64,000 nucleotides of DNA from Terriglobus albidus. Its GTDB lineage: Bacteria > Acidobacteriota > Terriglobia > Terriglobales > Acidobacteriaceae. The notes under the pieces are model-generated. The model did not search any database. It worked only from the letters and a program-made list of their open reading frames with translations, and was not told the DNA's origin. This document shows, piece after piece, positions 45,558 to 53,997 of the stretch. The translations under genes and the position numbers were made by a program. The stretch is from assembly GCF_008000815.1 (NCBI RefSeq), contig NZ_CP042806.1, forward strand, positions 3,162,001 through 3,226,000, given 5' to 3'. Positions within the stretch are counted from its first letter, which is position 1. The number at the start of each line of letters is the position of its first letter.

Positions 45558-47200
45558 CATCCCCGGAATTGAAGAGAATACCAATCTTTTCCTGCTTGGA
45601 TGACGCGAACCTTATGTGGCTTTCGCAGCAGGTTGCCGATCTTCATTTGGAACGGGGTGAATATCTCATTCACGAAGGGGAACTCACCCCTTTCTTTGTA
45701 GTGATGAACGGAACTACGGAAGTGCTCAAAGATGTGATGGGGCGTCGCACTGAAGTCTCGGAGCACAAGTCGGGCGATTTCTTTGGTGAGTTGGCGATTC
45801 TTATGGGGTCAGCGGCTCCTGCTTCCGTTCGCGCAAAGACGGTATGTCACGTGGCGCGCCTTGATTCCCAGCACCTCCAGGAATTGATTCGACGCTCGCC
45901 CGAGTGCAGCGCGGTGATCTTGCAGACTCTTAACGAGCGTGTACAGGTCGTGCAGAAGTACATGCTGAGCCTTCCCTCGACTCGCGTTCAGATAGCCGGA
46001 TCGAAATTTGATGACGACTGCCGGGAGATACGCACATTCCTGAGCATGAATCGAATTCCTTATGAATGGGTTGATCGCGATCGTAGCTCACAACCGACTT
46101 CAGGGAATCCGGCCTGCAATGTCGAAGGGATATCCGTCATCGTGGATGACTCGTTCTGTGTCAGCCATCCCCCTTCGGTTCGTAAGGTAGCTGAGGCGCT
46201 CGGGTTTCAAACGGCTCCCTATCAACAAACCTATGACGTGGTGATTATTGGTGGCGGCCCAGCCGGACTGGCGGCTGCCGTCTACGGAGCCTCGGAAGGG
46301 CTCAGCGTCCTATTGGTCGAACGCAAGGCTCCTGGCGGTCAGGCCGGAACATCTTCCCGCATCGAGAATTATCTCGGCTTTCCCAATGGCGTCTCAGGAG
46401 ATGACCTCAGTCAGCGCGCGTTCCGGCAGGCGGTTAAGTTTGGCGCCGAAGTGGTCCTCACCCGAGAAGTCCAGAAGGTCATTCCGCGTTCCACTGGCGG
46501 ATACGCGATTGGACTTGATGGCGAAGAGAGAGTTATCACAAGGACGGTGATCCTGGCGACCGGAGTCGCGTGGCGCAGACTTGAGGCGGACGGAGTCGAT
46601 CGCTTCATCGGGCGCGGGGTCTTGTATGGGGCGGCGCGTACTGAGGCACCAACTGTGGCGGGAAGACAAGTCTTTATTATCGGCGGCGGCAACTCTGCCG
46701 GCCAGGCTGCCCTGTTCTTTGCAGATTATGCGAGTTCAGTGACCATGCTGGTCCGAGGCGAAGGCCTGGAGCACAGCATGTCGCAATACTTGATCGATCA
46801 GATTGCTCTCGCGCCAGGCATTCGGGTAGAGACGGAAACTCAGGTCGTCTCCGCACATGGCACGGATTGCTTGAAAGCAATTGAAACCCAGAAAGCGGGG
46901 AAGCCTGTTATCCGGCGGGCCGCAGATGCATTGTTTGTCATGATTGGCGCCGATGCCGTAACCCATTGGTTGCCACCTCAGCTCCGACGCGAGAACGGCT
47001 ATGTGCGCACGGGGCGCGAGGTGACTGACCAGCCAGGCTGGGCGGCAGATCGTCCTCCATTTCCGCTGGAAACAAATCTTCCGGGCTTCTTCTGTGTAGG
47101 CGACGTTCGCTACAACTCGATCAAACGCGTTTCCAGCAGCGTAGGAGAAGGCAGCATGGCCATTGCTTTCGTGCATCAATATCTCTCATTGACGGCCTGA
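45551..47200 (+). CDS. cNMP-binding domain / glutaredoxin-like / thioredoxin-reductase-like fusion
   Basis: 549 residues in three parts. Residues 1-140 form a cyclic-nucleotide-binding domain ('GEYLIHEGELTPFFVVMNGT', 'SGDFFGELAILMGSAAPASV'); 150-220 look glutaredoxin-like ('REIRTFLSMNRIPYEWVDRD'); 230-549 are thioredoxin-reductase-like with FAD motif 'VVIIGGGPAGLAAAVYGASE' and NADPH motif 'VFIIGGGNSAGQAALFFADY'. Where the Cys-x2-Cys should be (about 358-364) the sequence reads VLYGAARTEA, so the redox disulfide is absent. It closes the RND operon and could be a cAMP- or c-di-GMP-sensitive FAD oxidoreductase (inference). Confidence 0.78.
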   Translation: MLTSPELKRIPIFSCLDDANLMWLSQQVADLHLERGEYLIHEGELTPFFVVMNGTTEVLKDVMGRRTEVSEHKSGDFFGELAILMGSAAPASVRAKTVCHVARLDSQHLQELIRRSPECSAVILQTLNERVQVVQKYMLSLPSTRVQIAGSKFDDDCREIRTFLSMNRIPYEWVDRDRSSQPTSGNPACNVEGISVIVDDSFCVSHPPSVRKVAEALGFQTAPYQQTYDVVIIGGGPAGLAAAVYGASEGLSVLLVERKAPGGQAGTSSRIENYLGFPNGVSGDDLSQRAFRQAVKFGAEVVLTREVQKVIPRSTGGYAIGLDGEERVITRTVILATGVAWRRLEADGVDRFIGRGVLYGAARTEAPTVAGRQVFIIGGGNSAGQAALFFADYASSVTMLVRGEGLEHSMSQYLIDQIALAPGIRVETETQVVSAHGTDCLKAIETQKAGKPVIRRAADALFVMIGADAVTHWLPPQLRRENGYVRTGREVTDQPGWAADRPPFPLETNLPGFFCVGDVRYNSIKRVSSSVGEGSMAIAFVHQYLSLTA

Positions 47201-47258
47201 CTGTTTTCCAAGGTGATTGCGGTCGTTCCAGCCATCTGTAAAAAAAGTTGAAACTAAA

Positions 47259-47306
47259 AGCATATGCTCCTACTCATATTCTATATGCGAGCATATGCTC
47301 GCATAT
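47259..47306. promoter_or_regulatory. Twin palindromic operators of the MarR/NmrA unit
   Basis: A perfect 24-bp palindrome covers 47283-47306, with AGCATATGCT at its core (47290-47299). A second AGCATATGCT lies at 47259-47268, centres 31 bp apart (three helix turns). They lie just before the ribosome-binding site of the gene at 47323 and are typical of MarR dimer sites; the MarR gene follows at 48248. Confidence 0.75.
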
Positions 47307-47322
47307 CGGAGGGAGGGGCGTC

Positions 47323-48204
47323 ATGAATGAATTTGAGATTTTGGTGAGCGGAGCAACTGGACGGACCGGGGGAACAGCCATCGATGAATTGCTCAAAATG
47401 GGTAGACGGGTGCGGGCTTATGTGCGCGCCGATGACGATCGAGCTGCCGAACTGAGACATCGCGGAGTCGATATCGCCGTAGGGGATTTCACAGACGTCG
47501 ACCAGATCCGTGCTGCGATGGAAGGTATCCGGTCGGCTTATTTTCTTCATCCAATTGCGCCGGGAATTATTGGAGCTGCCGCCTATTTCGCTCAGGCTGC
47601 AAAGGAAGCAGGCGTTACGACAATCGTCAACATGTCGCAGATTTCCGCACGGCGCGAGTCGGCAAGCCACGCTGCGCAGGACCACTGGATCTCAGAGCGG
47701 GTTTTTGACTGGTCAGGCGTACCCACGACACATCTCCGCCCGACCTTCTTCGCCGATTGGCTCGTTTACCCACATTTTGCGAAGGAGATCTGGGCCAAGA
47801 AAAAGATCGAGTTTCCCTTCGCCAACGGACGCCACGCGCCCATCGCGACCGACGACCAGGGCAGGGTCATCGCCCATATCCTGGCCAATCCCGAGGGGCA
47901 CGAAGGCAAGATCTACACACTGCACGGACCAGTCGAGATGAACCATACTGAAATTGCTTCCGTCATGAGCGATGTACTCGGCGCAGAGATCGAGTATGCG
48001 CCGACAACGATCGAGGAGTTCAAGGACAAAATGGAGAATCTTTATAAGTTTCCCCCATTCCTGGTGCAGCACCTGGTCGAGGTCGCTCAGAACTATCGAG
48101 ACGGCATTTTCTCCGGTGTCAACGACAATGTCGAGACGATCACCGGGACGCCTGCGCTTTCGGTCGCAGCTTTCATCGAGAAATACCGCAAAGCATTCGC
48201 GTGA
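47323..48204 (+). CDS. NmrA-like NAD(P)-binding oxidoreductase
   Basis: 293 residues of atypical short-chain dehydrogenase type: N-terminal 'EILVSGATGRTGGTAIDELL' (GxxGxxG dinucleotide motif), 'RGVDIAVGDFTDVDQIRAAM', 'AKEAGVTTIVNMSQISARRE' and a C-terminal substrate-binding half ('HGPVEMNHTEIASVMSDVLG'). Members reduce quinones or act as redox sensors. ATG 47323 follows GGAGGGAGGGG. It forms a unit with the MarR gene 43 bp downstream, under the twin operators. Confidence 0.85.
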   Translation: MNEFEILVSGATGRTGGTAIDELLKMGRRVRAYVRADDDRAAELRHRGVDIAVGDFTDVDQIRAAMEGIRSAYFLHPIAPGIIGAAAYFAQAAKEAGVTTIVNMSQISARRESASHAAQDHWISERVFDWSGVPTTHLRPTFFADWLVYPHFAKEIWAKKKIEFPFANGRHAPIATDDQGRVIAHILANPEGHEGKIYTLHGPVEMNHTEIASVMSDVLGAEIEYAPTTIEEFKDKMENLYKFPPFLVQHLVEVAQNYRDGIFSGVNDNVETITGTPALSVAAFIEKYRKAFA

Positions 48205-48247
48205 TGAGAGCTTGAACAATCAATGGAAATCGAGAGGGTAAAAACGT

Positions 48248-48709
48248 ATGCTGCAGCTCAACCAACCGCTCGGGATCGATCAGTGCTACTGCTTCGCAGT
48301 AAGGAAGGCGAGCAGACAGGTCTCACGCCTTTATGACAGCTATCTGGAGCCTGCGGGCGTGCGCATTACGCAATTCCTTACACTCGCTGCATTGAACGAA
48401 GTGGATAGCGCCCCGGTCAACGCCCTTGCGGAGCGGTTGGATATCGAACGGACAGCGATGGGAAAGATGGTTGGCTTCCTTGAACGTGATGGCTTCGTTA
48501 CGATCAAGCCGTCGCCGACAGATGGCCGAAGCCGCCTTGTAGAACTCACCAGGGAAGGACAGCGCCTCCACGATAAAGCAGCCCCTCTGTGGCGCAAAGC
48601 GCAGCACGAATTCGAGGAGCAGAATGGCGCGAAAAATGCTGGGGAGTTGCGGAGGCGACTCAAAAGCATCGCTATTGGCGATGTCACGACAGATGCATCG
48701 AAAGGCTGA
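48248..48709 (+). CDS. MarR-family regulator with N-terminal Cys-x-Cys
   Basis: 153 residues. A winged helix is visible: 'GVRITQFLTLAALNEVDSAP' (helix 2 region), 'NALAERLDIERTAMGKMVGF' (recognition helix), 'GFVTIKPSPTDGRSRLVELT' (wing). Near the start 'DQCYCFAVRKASRQVSRLYD' has two Cys that could sense oxidants or electrophiles, as in related OhrR/MarR proteins. It most likely represses itself and the NmrA-like gene through the palindromes at 47259-47306. Confidence 0.85.
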   Translation: MLQLNQPLGIDQCYCFAVRKASRQVSRLYDSYLEPAGVRITQFLTLAALNEVDSAPVNALAERLDIERTAMGKMVGFLERDGFVTIKPSPTDGRSRLVELTREGQRLHDKAAPLWRKAQHEFEEQNGAKNAGELRRRLKSIAIGDVTTDASKG

Positions 48710-48879
48710 GCACAGGGTGGTAATGCGAGACAGTATCGATGAACGGGGCTTTATCGCCGCAAAGAGGGGAACGTCCGGCAAATCTGACCGAGAGGTTTCC
48801 CCCAGGTTTCCCAGTCGGCCCTGGATATACGGTAAGGCCTGTTATCGCCAGTTGAATCGTTGATTCGCCCACTATACGC

Positions 48880-49436
48880 CTAATGCGGAGTTTGGGCGGA
48901 AATCTGTCCGTCGATTGCCAGTTCTTTGATACCCAACTGTCGGAAGAGGCCGATCTGATCCACTTGCAACCAGACTTCTGCAATCTTTTCTCCTTCGAAC
49001 CGGTAGAAGACCACAGCTCGTTCCGTAACCGTCCTGCCCGTCGCTGGATTACCAGCAATAGGAGCCGAGTTGATCGCAGTCATACTCCAATGTGCTGCTA
49101 CGTTATTGCCAGACGCCACAATGTCTTCGATCACGAAGCGCCCATCTGGAAATATCCCAGTAATACGTTGCACTGCGCGCGTAAAAGCCTCAATTCCGAT
49201 TTCGTCCTTGTCATTGAAATGATTGATGACGCCCGGGCTCACCAGTTCTGGAAGAATACTCATATGCCGCCGGTTCAAACATCCTCGTAAAATCTGTGCA
49301 CAGTCATTTCGTTTCTCTTCGAAACGTCTTGAGAGGAAACTAGCGTCTGCGCCTGTAGAACGGTGCAGCCAACGAGGAGCGAGATCACGATGATCGACAT
49401 CATCGTCGGCAAACCCTTATGGAATTCCTTGGTCAT
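48880..49436 (-). pseudogene. SnoaL-like secreted protein, frameshifted
   Basis: An ATG at 49436 (AGGAG upstream) reads a signal peptide (MTKEFHKGLPTMMSIIVISL...) and continues as 'SKRNEMTVHRFYEDV' before a TGA at about 49275. In the next frame the protein goes on as 'LNRRHMSILPELVSPGVINH' and through 'AEVWLQVDQIGLF' to TGA at 48880. Joined, these give one SnoaL/NTF2-like polyketide-cyclase-fold protein. A single missing base near 49275-49280 explains the break; it could be a real mutation or a sequencing error in TTT. It sits 9 bp after the hydrolase gene. Confidence 0.7.
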
Positions 49437-49445
49437 GAAGATCTC

Positions 49446-50867
49446 CTATGATTCTTGATGGTCAGGGTCAACAGTCCCTGACGAAGATTGCGATGAGTCT
49501 ACGAAGTTCCGGATTTCCGGAATCATCTCCTCTCCTTCATCCTCGAAGAAGAAGTGATCTGCATTTGGAAACTCCACAACGTGATGCACGGGAAATATCT
49601 GCTTGAAGCGATCGATATCTGATCGAGGAAAGCCAACGTCATGAAGGCCCCAGAAGATCAGCGCTCTCTTGTCGCGGAGTCTTCCAAGGTTTCTCTCCAC
49701 GCCCTCGAAGAAATCTCTCGCCGCGATGATTTGACCTGGATAGAAGCTACCAACGCCACGTTTGTTGGGCGGGACAGATGGAGCAATGTAGGCATCAAGC
49801 GTGCTTGCAGGCAGCTTCTTCACGATGCCATTTTGTATTCCCATCCTGGTGAATCCGTTGAAACTTGTCTGTAGGAACTCTCCTATGGGACCGCCCGCAA
49901 TAACCGAGAACTTCCCTAGGGTAGTCCTGTTGTCACTCGGCCAGGCCCAGGTATTTCCGAGAATCATTCCACGTATCAACTCGGGCCGTCGTTCGGCGAA
50001 GGCCAGACCTATCGGACCTCCCCAGTCCTGCATGACCAGGGTTATGTCTCGAAGTCCAAGACGGTCTACGAACTCCTCGACGGACGCGCTCTCTTCGGCG
50101 GGTGTGAATCCAAAGCCGGAGGGCGCGGAGGAGAAGCCAAACCCCGGATAATCCAGCGCGACACACCGGAAAGATCCGTGCAACTGTTGAACGAGGCCGC
50201 GCCACTGGAACGAGTAGGAGGGATTGCCATGCAGGAACAGGAGGACGGGGCCCCGGCCCTCATCGACATAGTGAATGTTAGCTCCGCTTCGCAGCGTCAT
50301 GAAGCGATGCTCGACGTTCCACGTGTCTTTGGATATGTCGCGCAGCTCAATCCTGCCAGTCGATCCTACTCGTTCGCTTGCAAACGATAAACCGACTCCA
50401 AAAACTTCAAGCGCTCCCACGACGTATGCGAGGACAATAGTGACCGCGGAAAGGGAAGCGACGCGATGTCCCTGCGGACTTAACGCAAAGATTGAAAGTA
50501 CCAGAAGAGTCAATGCCGGAAGACTTTGCAGGGCAAGTTCCTCTCCTCCACGTCGATAGAGAAGAAATAGCAAGAAAACAGCAATGGTAAGAGTTTCAAA
50601 GATAAACCGCGATCGCGTAGATCTGGATGACCTGGTAATTTGCGTATGTCGAAAAGCGGCTAAGACGCAGACGATAATGCAAACGGTAGCGTTTATGCCG
50701 TAGCGCAGCTCAGGTCTGAATCCAATGCCTCGAACATGTGGAGTCGCCAAAATGGCAACGTTTACGATGCCCACGGTAGGGATAGAAATCAGTAACCCCC
50801 ACAGAATGCAACGAAGGATTCCACGCCAGTTGTAATGACCGGTCCGGTCGTTCATGATCTCACTCAT
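49446..50867 (-). CDS. Membrane-fused alpha/beta hydrolase, haloalkane-dehalogenase-like
   Basis: 473 residues. Residues 1-165 hold about five hydrophobic helices ('ILWGLLISIPTVGIVNVAIL', 'NATVCIIVCVLAAF', 'ALTLLVLSIFALS', 'AVTIVLAYVVGALEVFGVGL'). The C-terminal hydrolase has the oxyanion motif HGNP (213-216), nucleophile Asp281 in VMQDWGGP with the adjacent Trp282 typical of halide binding, and a catalytic His438 (NADHFFFEDE). This is the haloalkane dehalogenase pattern rather than a lipase; epoxide hydrolase is the alternative. It lies in the LysR-divergent three-gene unit, 10 bp after the SDR gene. Confidence 0.78.
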   Translation of the reverse strand: MSEIMNDRTGHYNWRGILRCILWGLLISIPTVGIVNVAILATPHVRGIGFRPELRYGINATVCIIVCVLAAFRHTQITRSSRSTRSRFIFETLTIAVFLLFLLYRRGGEELALQSLPALTLLVLSIFALSPQGHRVASLSAVTIVLAYVVGALEVFGVGLSFASERVGSTGRIELRDISKDTWNVEHRFMTLRSGANIHYVDEGRGPVLLFLHGNPSYSFQWRGLVQQLHGSFRCVALDYPGFGFSSAPSGFGFTPAEESASVEEFVDRLGLRDITLVMQDWGGPIGLAFAERRPELIRGMILGNTWAWPSDNRTTLGKFSVIAGGPIGEFLQTSFNGFTRMGIQNGIVKKLPASTLDAYIAPSVPPNKRGVGSFYPGQIIAARDFFEGVERNLGRLRDKRALIFWGLHDVGFPRSDIDRFKQIFPVHHVVEFPNADHFFFEDEGEEMIPEIRNFVDSSQSSSGTVDPDHQES

Positions 50868-50876
50868 TTTCTGTTC

Positions 50877-51719
50877 CTAGACAAAGCGCTGCTTGTTTTC
50901 TCGTGCCCAGGTCGCGAAGGTGCGCGGCCTATACCCCATCACGCGTTCGAAGGTATGTAACAGATCGGTACTCGAACCCGTCCGTACAGCGGCATATAGT
51001 TCGACCACAGCGGCGGCCAGCGGACGCGGGAAGCCTCCGCGCATGATCTGCTCAACGGCCTGTTCATCCGTGACGTCAACGCGTTGAATGGGAACTCCGA
51101 GAATTTGCGAAAGAGTCGCGATCTGCTTCGAAACAGTGAGAAGTTCCGGCCCTGTGATAGACGATATTTCCTCGTGGTTTCCATCATCGATTAACAGGTG
51201 TACGGCAAACGTGGCTATATCTTCCGGCGCAATTGGAGCGAAGCTGCCGTCTCCCATTGGGTTGTAAACAACCCCTTGTGTCTTGATTGACTGCGCCCAC
51301 TGCAGAGCATTGGACATGAATGCGGTCGCACGTAGGATCCTCGCTTGGATCGAAGATGCGAGGATGCGCTGTTCCTGTTGCAGATGCAATTTCCCGAGTG
51401 TCAGTTCAGGAAGCTTTGCCGCGATGGAAGAGAGAAATACCATCCTCTTGCACTGGTTCCCGTGGGCGATATCAAGAAGGTCTCCAAGAGACTCGTCCGT
51501 CAGCCCGCGGTTCATGAGGAACAGGTGAGAAACACCCGCTAAAGCTGTTTTGAGTACATCTGGCTGGCCAAGTCCACCTACAACAACTTCGACCTTGCTT
51601 TCGAATTTCGTAGCTTTATTTGGATCGCTCGTTAGAACCCGGACCTGTTTTCCAAGATTCTGCAATTCCGCCAGAACCCGGCTGCCAATATTCCCGCTTG
51701 CTCCCGTGACTAGATACAT
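50877..51719 (-). CDS. NmrA/SDR-type NAD(P)-binding protein
   Basis: 280 residues. Dinucleotide motif 'MYLVTGASGNIGSRVLAELQ', then 'VEVVVGGLGQPDVLKTALAG', 'QCKRMVFLSSIAAKLPELTL' and a C-terminal half with 'EEISSITGPELLTVSKQIAT'. It resembles the QOR2/NmrA group that reduces quinones or acts as a sensor. It begins a unit with the hydrolase and SnoaL-like genes and is divergent from the LysR gene at 51832, the usual layout for an activator and its target. Confidence 0.85.
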   Translation of the reverse strand: MYLVTGASGNIGSRVLAELQNLGKQVRVLTSDPNKATKFESKVEVVVGGLGQPDVLKTALAGVSHLFLMNRGLTDESLGDLLDIAHGNQCKRMVFLSSIAAKLPELTLGKLHLQQEQRILASSIQARILRATAFMSNALQWAQSIKTQGVVYNPMGDGSFAPIAPEDIATFAVHLLIDDGNHEEISSITGPELLTVSKQIATLSQILGVPIQRVDVTDEQAVEQIMRGGFPRPLAAAVVELYAAVRTGSSTDLLHTFERVMGYRPRTFATWARENKQRFV

Positions 51720-51831
51720 TGCGTTCCCTTTCGGTGATGCGAAACTCCGACGACTTCGCTACGGTACTGAGATAATGGCAGCGCAACAATGGATTCGCAT
51801 GAGACAGACTGTTGCTGGAGAGGAACAATAG

Positions 51832-52725
51832 ATGTTGGATCTGAATGGAATGCAAATCTTCGCGGAAGTCGCAAAACAGGCCAGCTTCACCACGGCAGCG
51901 AAGGCTCTTGGGCTTCCGAAATCAACCGTAAGCCGTAGCCTGGCAAATCTTGAAGATCGTCTCGGTGTGCAGCTCTTAGAGAGGACCACTCGCAACGTCA
52001 GGCTGACGGATGCTGGTGAGATTTATCTCGAGCGATGCCGGCGGATGCTCGATGAGGCCGAAGATGCTGACCTGGTCATGAATAGTCTGCGAGGGACACC
52101 GCGAGGCCGGCTGAGGATAGGAGCGCCCATTGCATTCATCCGATTTTCTCTTGGACCGCAGCTACCGTCCTTTCTTGCGAAGTTTCCCGAGATGAGCGTC
52201 AGCCTCCATATCCTCAATGGTTCTGGACAATCACGCGAAAATGCCCTTGATATAGCCATCAGATCCGGGGATCTGGAAGATTCTGAACTGATTGTTAAGC
52301 CCCTGAAGACTATCCGCCTGGGCATATATGCAAGCCCCTTCTACCTGAAGAAGCAAGCGCGCGCCCATCATCCGTCAGACCTCAGAGGAATGAGCTGCAT
52401 CACTACAACCTGTGGTGCTCTAGGAAGCGCAGCCGATGGAACGTTGTGGCGCCTCAAGCGGGGGGCTGAAGTGCAGGACGTCCGGGTGGAGTCTCGGATC
52501 GCAGTACCGGACCCATTCCTGAATTACGAGCTGGCATTACACGGTCTGGGCCTTGCTCAACTCTCGCAAGCGCTTGTCAAAGAACACGTAGAGGCGAAGC
52601 GTCTGATTCGGGTACTTCCCGAGTGGGAACCGGATACGGTCCGACTCCGGGCCCTTTACTCTGCCCGTCTCAGCGCTTCGCCAAAGCTTCGGGCATTCCT
52701 GTCATTTTTGGAAGGCTGCGTATGA
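51832..52725 (+). CDS. LysR-family regulator
   Basis: 297 residues. The N-terminal winged helix ('FAEVAKQASFTTAAKALGLP', 'KSTVSRSLANLEDRLGVQLL') is followed by a periplasmic-binding-protein-like effector domain ('FLAKFPEMSVSLHILNGSGQ'). GGAGAGGAAC precedes the ATG. It faces the SDR-hydrolase-SnoaL operon across 112 bp, so it probably regulates that operon. The IS110 element begins shortly after its stop, without disrupting the gene. Confidence 0.9.
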   Translation: MLDLNGMQIFAEVAKQASFTTAAKALGLPKSTVSRSLANLEDRLGVQLLERTTRNVRLTDAGEIYLERCRRMLDEAEDADLVMNSLRGTPRGRLRIGAPIAFIRFSLGPQLPSFLAKFPEMSVSLHILNGSGQSRENALDIAIRSGDLEDSELIVKPLKTIRLGIYASPFYLKKQARAHHPSDLRGMSCITTTCGALGSAADGTLWRLKRGAEVQDVRVESRIAVPDPFLNYELALHGLGLAQLSQALVKEHVEAKRLIRVLPEWEPDTVRLRALYSARLSASPKLRAFLSFLEGCV

Positions 52726-52837
52726 CCGTTGAAGCCGACTGCGGACCGTGACCTTCGCGATGTTTTGACCGCTGAATGGGAACGTTCCGTCTGTTTGGAT
52801 GTATAGGCGGTGAGGGGGCGTGGGCGGAAATGCAACA

Positions 52838-52913
52838 GGGTTCTCCTGGAGATTACGCTGCTGAGACTGGCTGTATCGAGCAGCCGGCTCAGAAATCCCA
52901 AACAGGAGAACCC
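52838..52913 (+). ncRNA. Structured leader: candidate IS110 bridge RNA and SD-hiding hairpin
   Basis: GGGTTCTCCTG (52838-52848) pairs perfectly with CAGGAGAACCC (52903-52913), enclosing an inner hairpin: CTGAG 52861-52865 with CTCAG 52888-52892, and GGCTG 52869-52873 with CAGCC 52881-52885. The 3' arm holds the GGAG ribosome site of the transposase starting at 52915. IS110 elements are known to encode a bridge RNA next to the transposase; the identity here is inferred. Confidence 0.5.
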
Positions 52914-52914
52914 C

Positions 52915-53997
52915 ATGGATGTCCTTCACTATATCGGATTAGATGTGCACAAGAGGAGCATCAGCTACTGCATCAAGACGGTAGCTGGGCAGATCGTGCA
53001 AGAAGGCAAGCTACAGGCAAGCCGGCAGGAGCTGCGACGTTGGGCAGAGGAACTCCAGAGATGGAGCGGAGCGATGGAAGCGACGCTGTTCAGTGCCTGG
53101 ATCTACGATACGTTGAAGCCGTACGCGGAGCGGCTGGTGATGGGACATCCTGCGAAAATGCGAGCCGTCACTGCTGGCAAGAAGAAGAGCGATACGATCG
53201 ATGCGCGAACGATCGCCGATCTGTTGCGATGCGATCTGTTACCGGAGTGCTATGTGATGCCGCCGCAGATGCGCGATCTGAGACGGCTGCTGCGTTATCG
53301 CAGCATGGTGGTCCAGCAATCGGTGCGGATGCAGAACAAGATGGCTGGGCTGCTGATGGAAAGCGGGACTGTCTTCCACAAGGAAAAGCTGCACGGCAAG
53401 AAATACTTCTCCGCTCTGATCGAGACACTGGAAGAAGTGCCGGAGTCAGTGAAGGATCTGCTGCGGATGAGCCGCAGTTCGATGGAGCTGTTCCAGTCGG
53501 CACAGAAGCAGATCGCCCAGAGGCTGTTATCGGAGCCGGCCTTAGAGCAGCGGATCGAGCGTCTGATGAGCATCCCCGGAGTGGGTCCGATCACGGCGTT
53601 GACCTGGGCCTTGGAGGTTGGCGATCCGTATCGCTTCTCCTCCATCGGGGACGCGGTGAGTTACTGCGGTCTGACGGCTGCGTTCCGGTCCTCTGCCGGC
53701 AAGCAGCAACGAGGACCCATTTCCAAACAGCGCAATGCGTGGCTGCAGACGGTGCTGATCGAAGCAGCCAAACTGGCGCCACGCTGGAACCCGCAACTGG
53801 CGGCGCTGCATGCCAAACAACTGGAGCTCGGACATCGCAATCGGGCCACGCTGCAACTAGCACGCAAGCTGGTGGCTTATCTGCTGGCGGTGGACAAGAG
53901 CGGCCAGCCCTTCCGGATCGTGACTTCGCCACCGGAAACAAAAGACGCCATGAAGACAAAAACGAAAAAGCAGCCTCTGCTCACTCAAGCTGCCTAA
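52915..53997 (+). CDS. IS110-family transposase
   Basis: 360 residues. The N-terminal RuvC-like DEDD set is Asp10 (YIGLDVHKR), Glu55 (SGAMEAT), Asp93 and Asp96 (KKSDTIDARTI). The C-terminal Tnp20 domain reads 'RLMSIPGVGPITALTWALEV' and 'AVSYCGLTAAFRSSAGKQQR', which includes the conserved serine region. The enzyme recombines DNA guided by its own RNA. Full length, no frameshift, so it may be active. An open frame on the same strand runs across it in another phase but has no support. Confidence 0.92.
   Translation: MDVLHYIGLDVHKRSISYCIKTVAGQIVQEGKLQASRQELRRWAEELQRWSGAMEATLFSAWIYDTLKPYAERLVMGHPAKMRAVTAGKKKSDTIDARTIADLLRCDLLPECYVMPPQMRDLRRLLRYRSMVVQQSVRMQNKMAGLLMESGTVFHKEKLHGKKYFSALIETLEEVPESVKDLLRMSRSSMELFQSAQKQIAQRLLSEPALEQRIERLMSIPGVGPITALTWALEVGDPYRFSSIGDAVSYCGLTAAFRSSAGKQQRGPISKQRNAWLQTVLIEAAKLAPRWNPQLAALHAKQLELGHRNRATLQLARKLVAYLLAVDKSGQPFRIVTSPPETKDAMKTKTKKQPLLTQAA

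Noticed and set aside
48800-48830. AGGTTTCCCCCAGGTTTCCC near the end of the MarR region as an IS3 end
   Set aside because: It resembles but does not contain the TGTCCCCAGGTTTCC motif, and no second end or IS gene is nearby.
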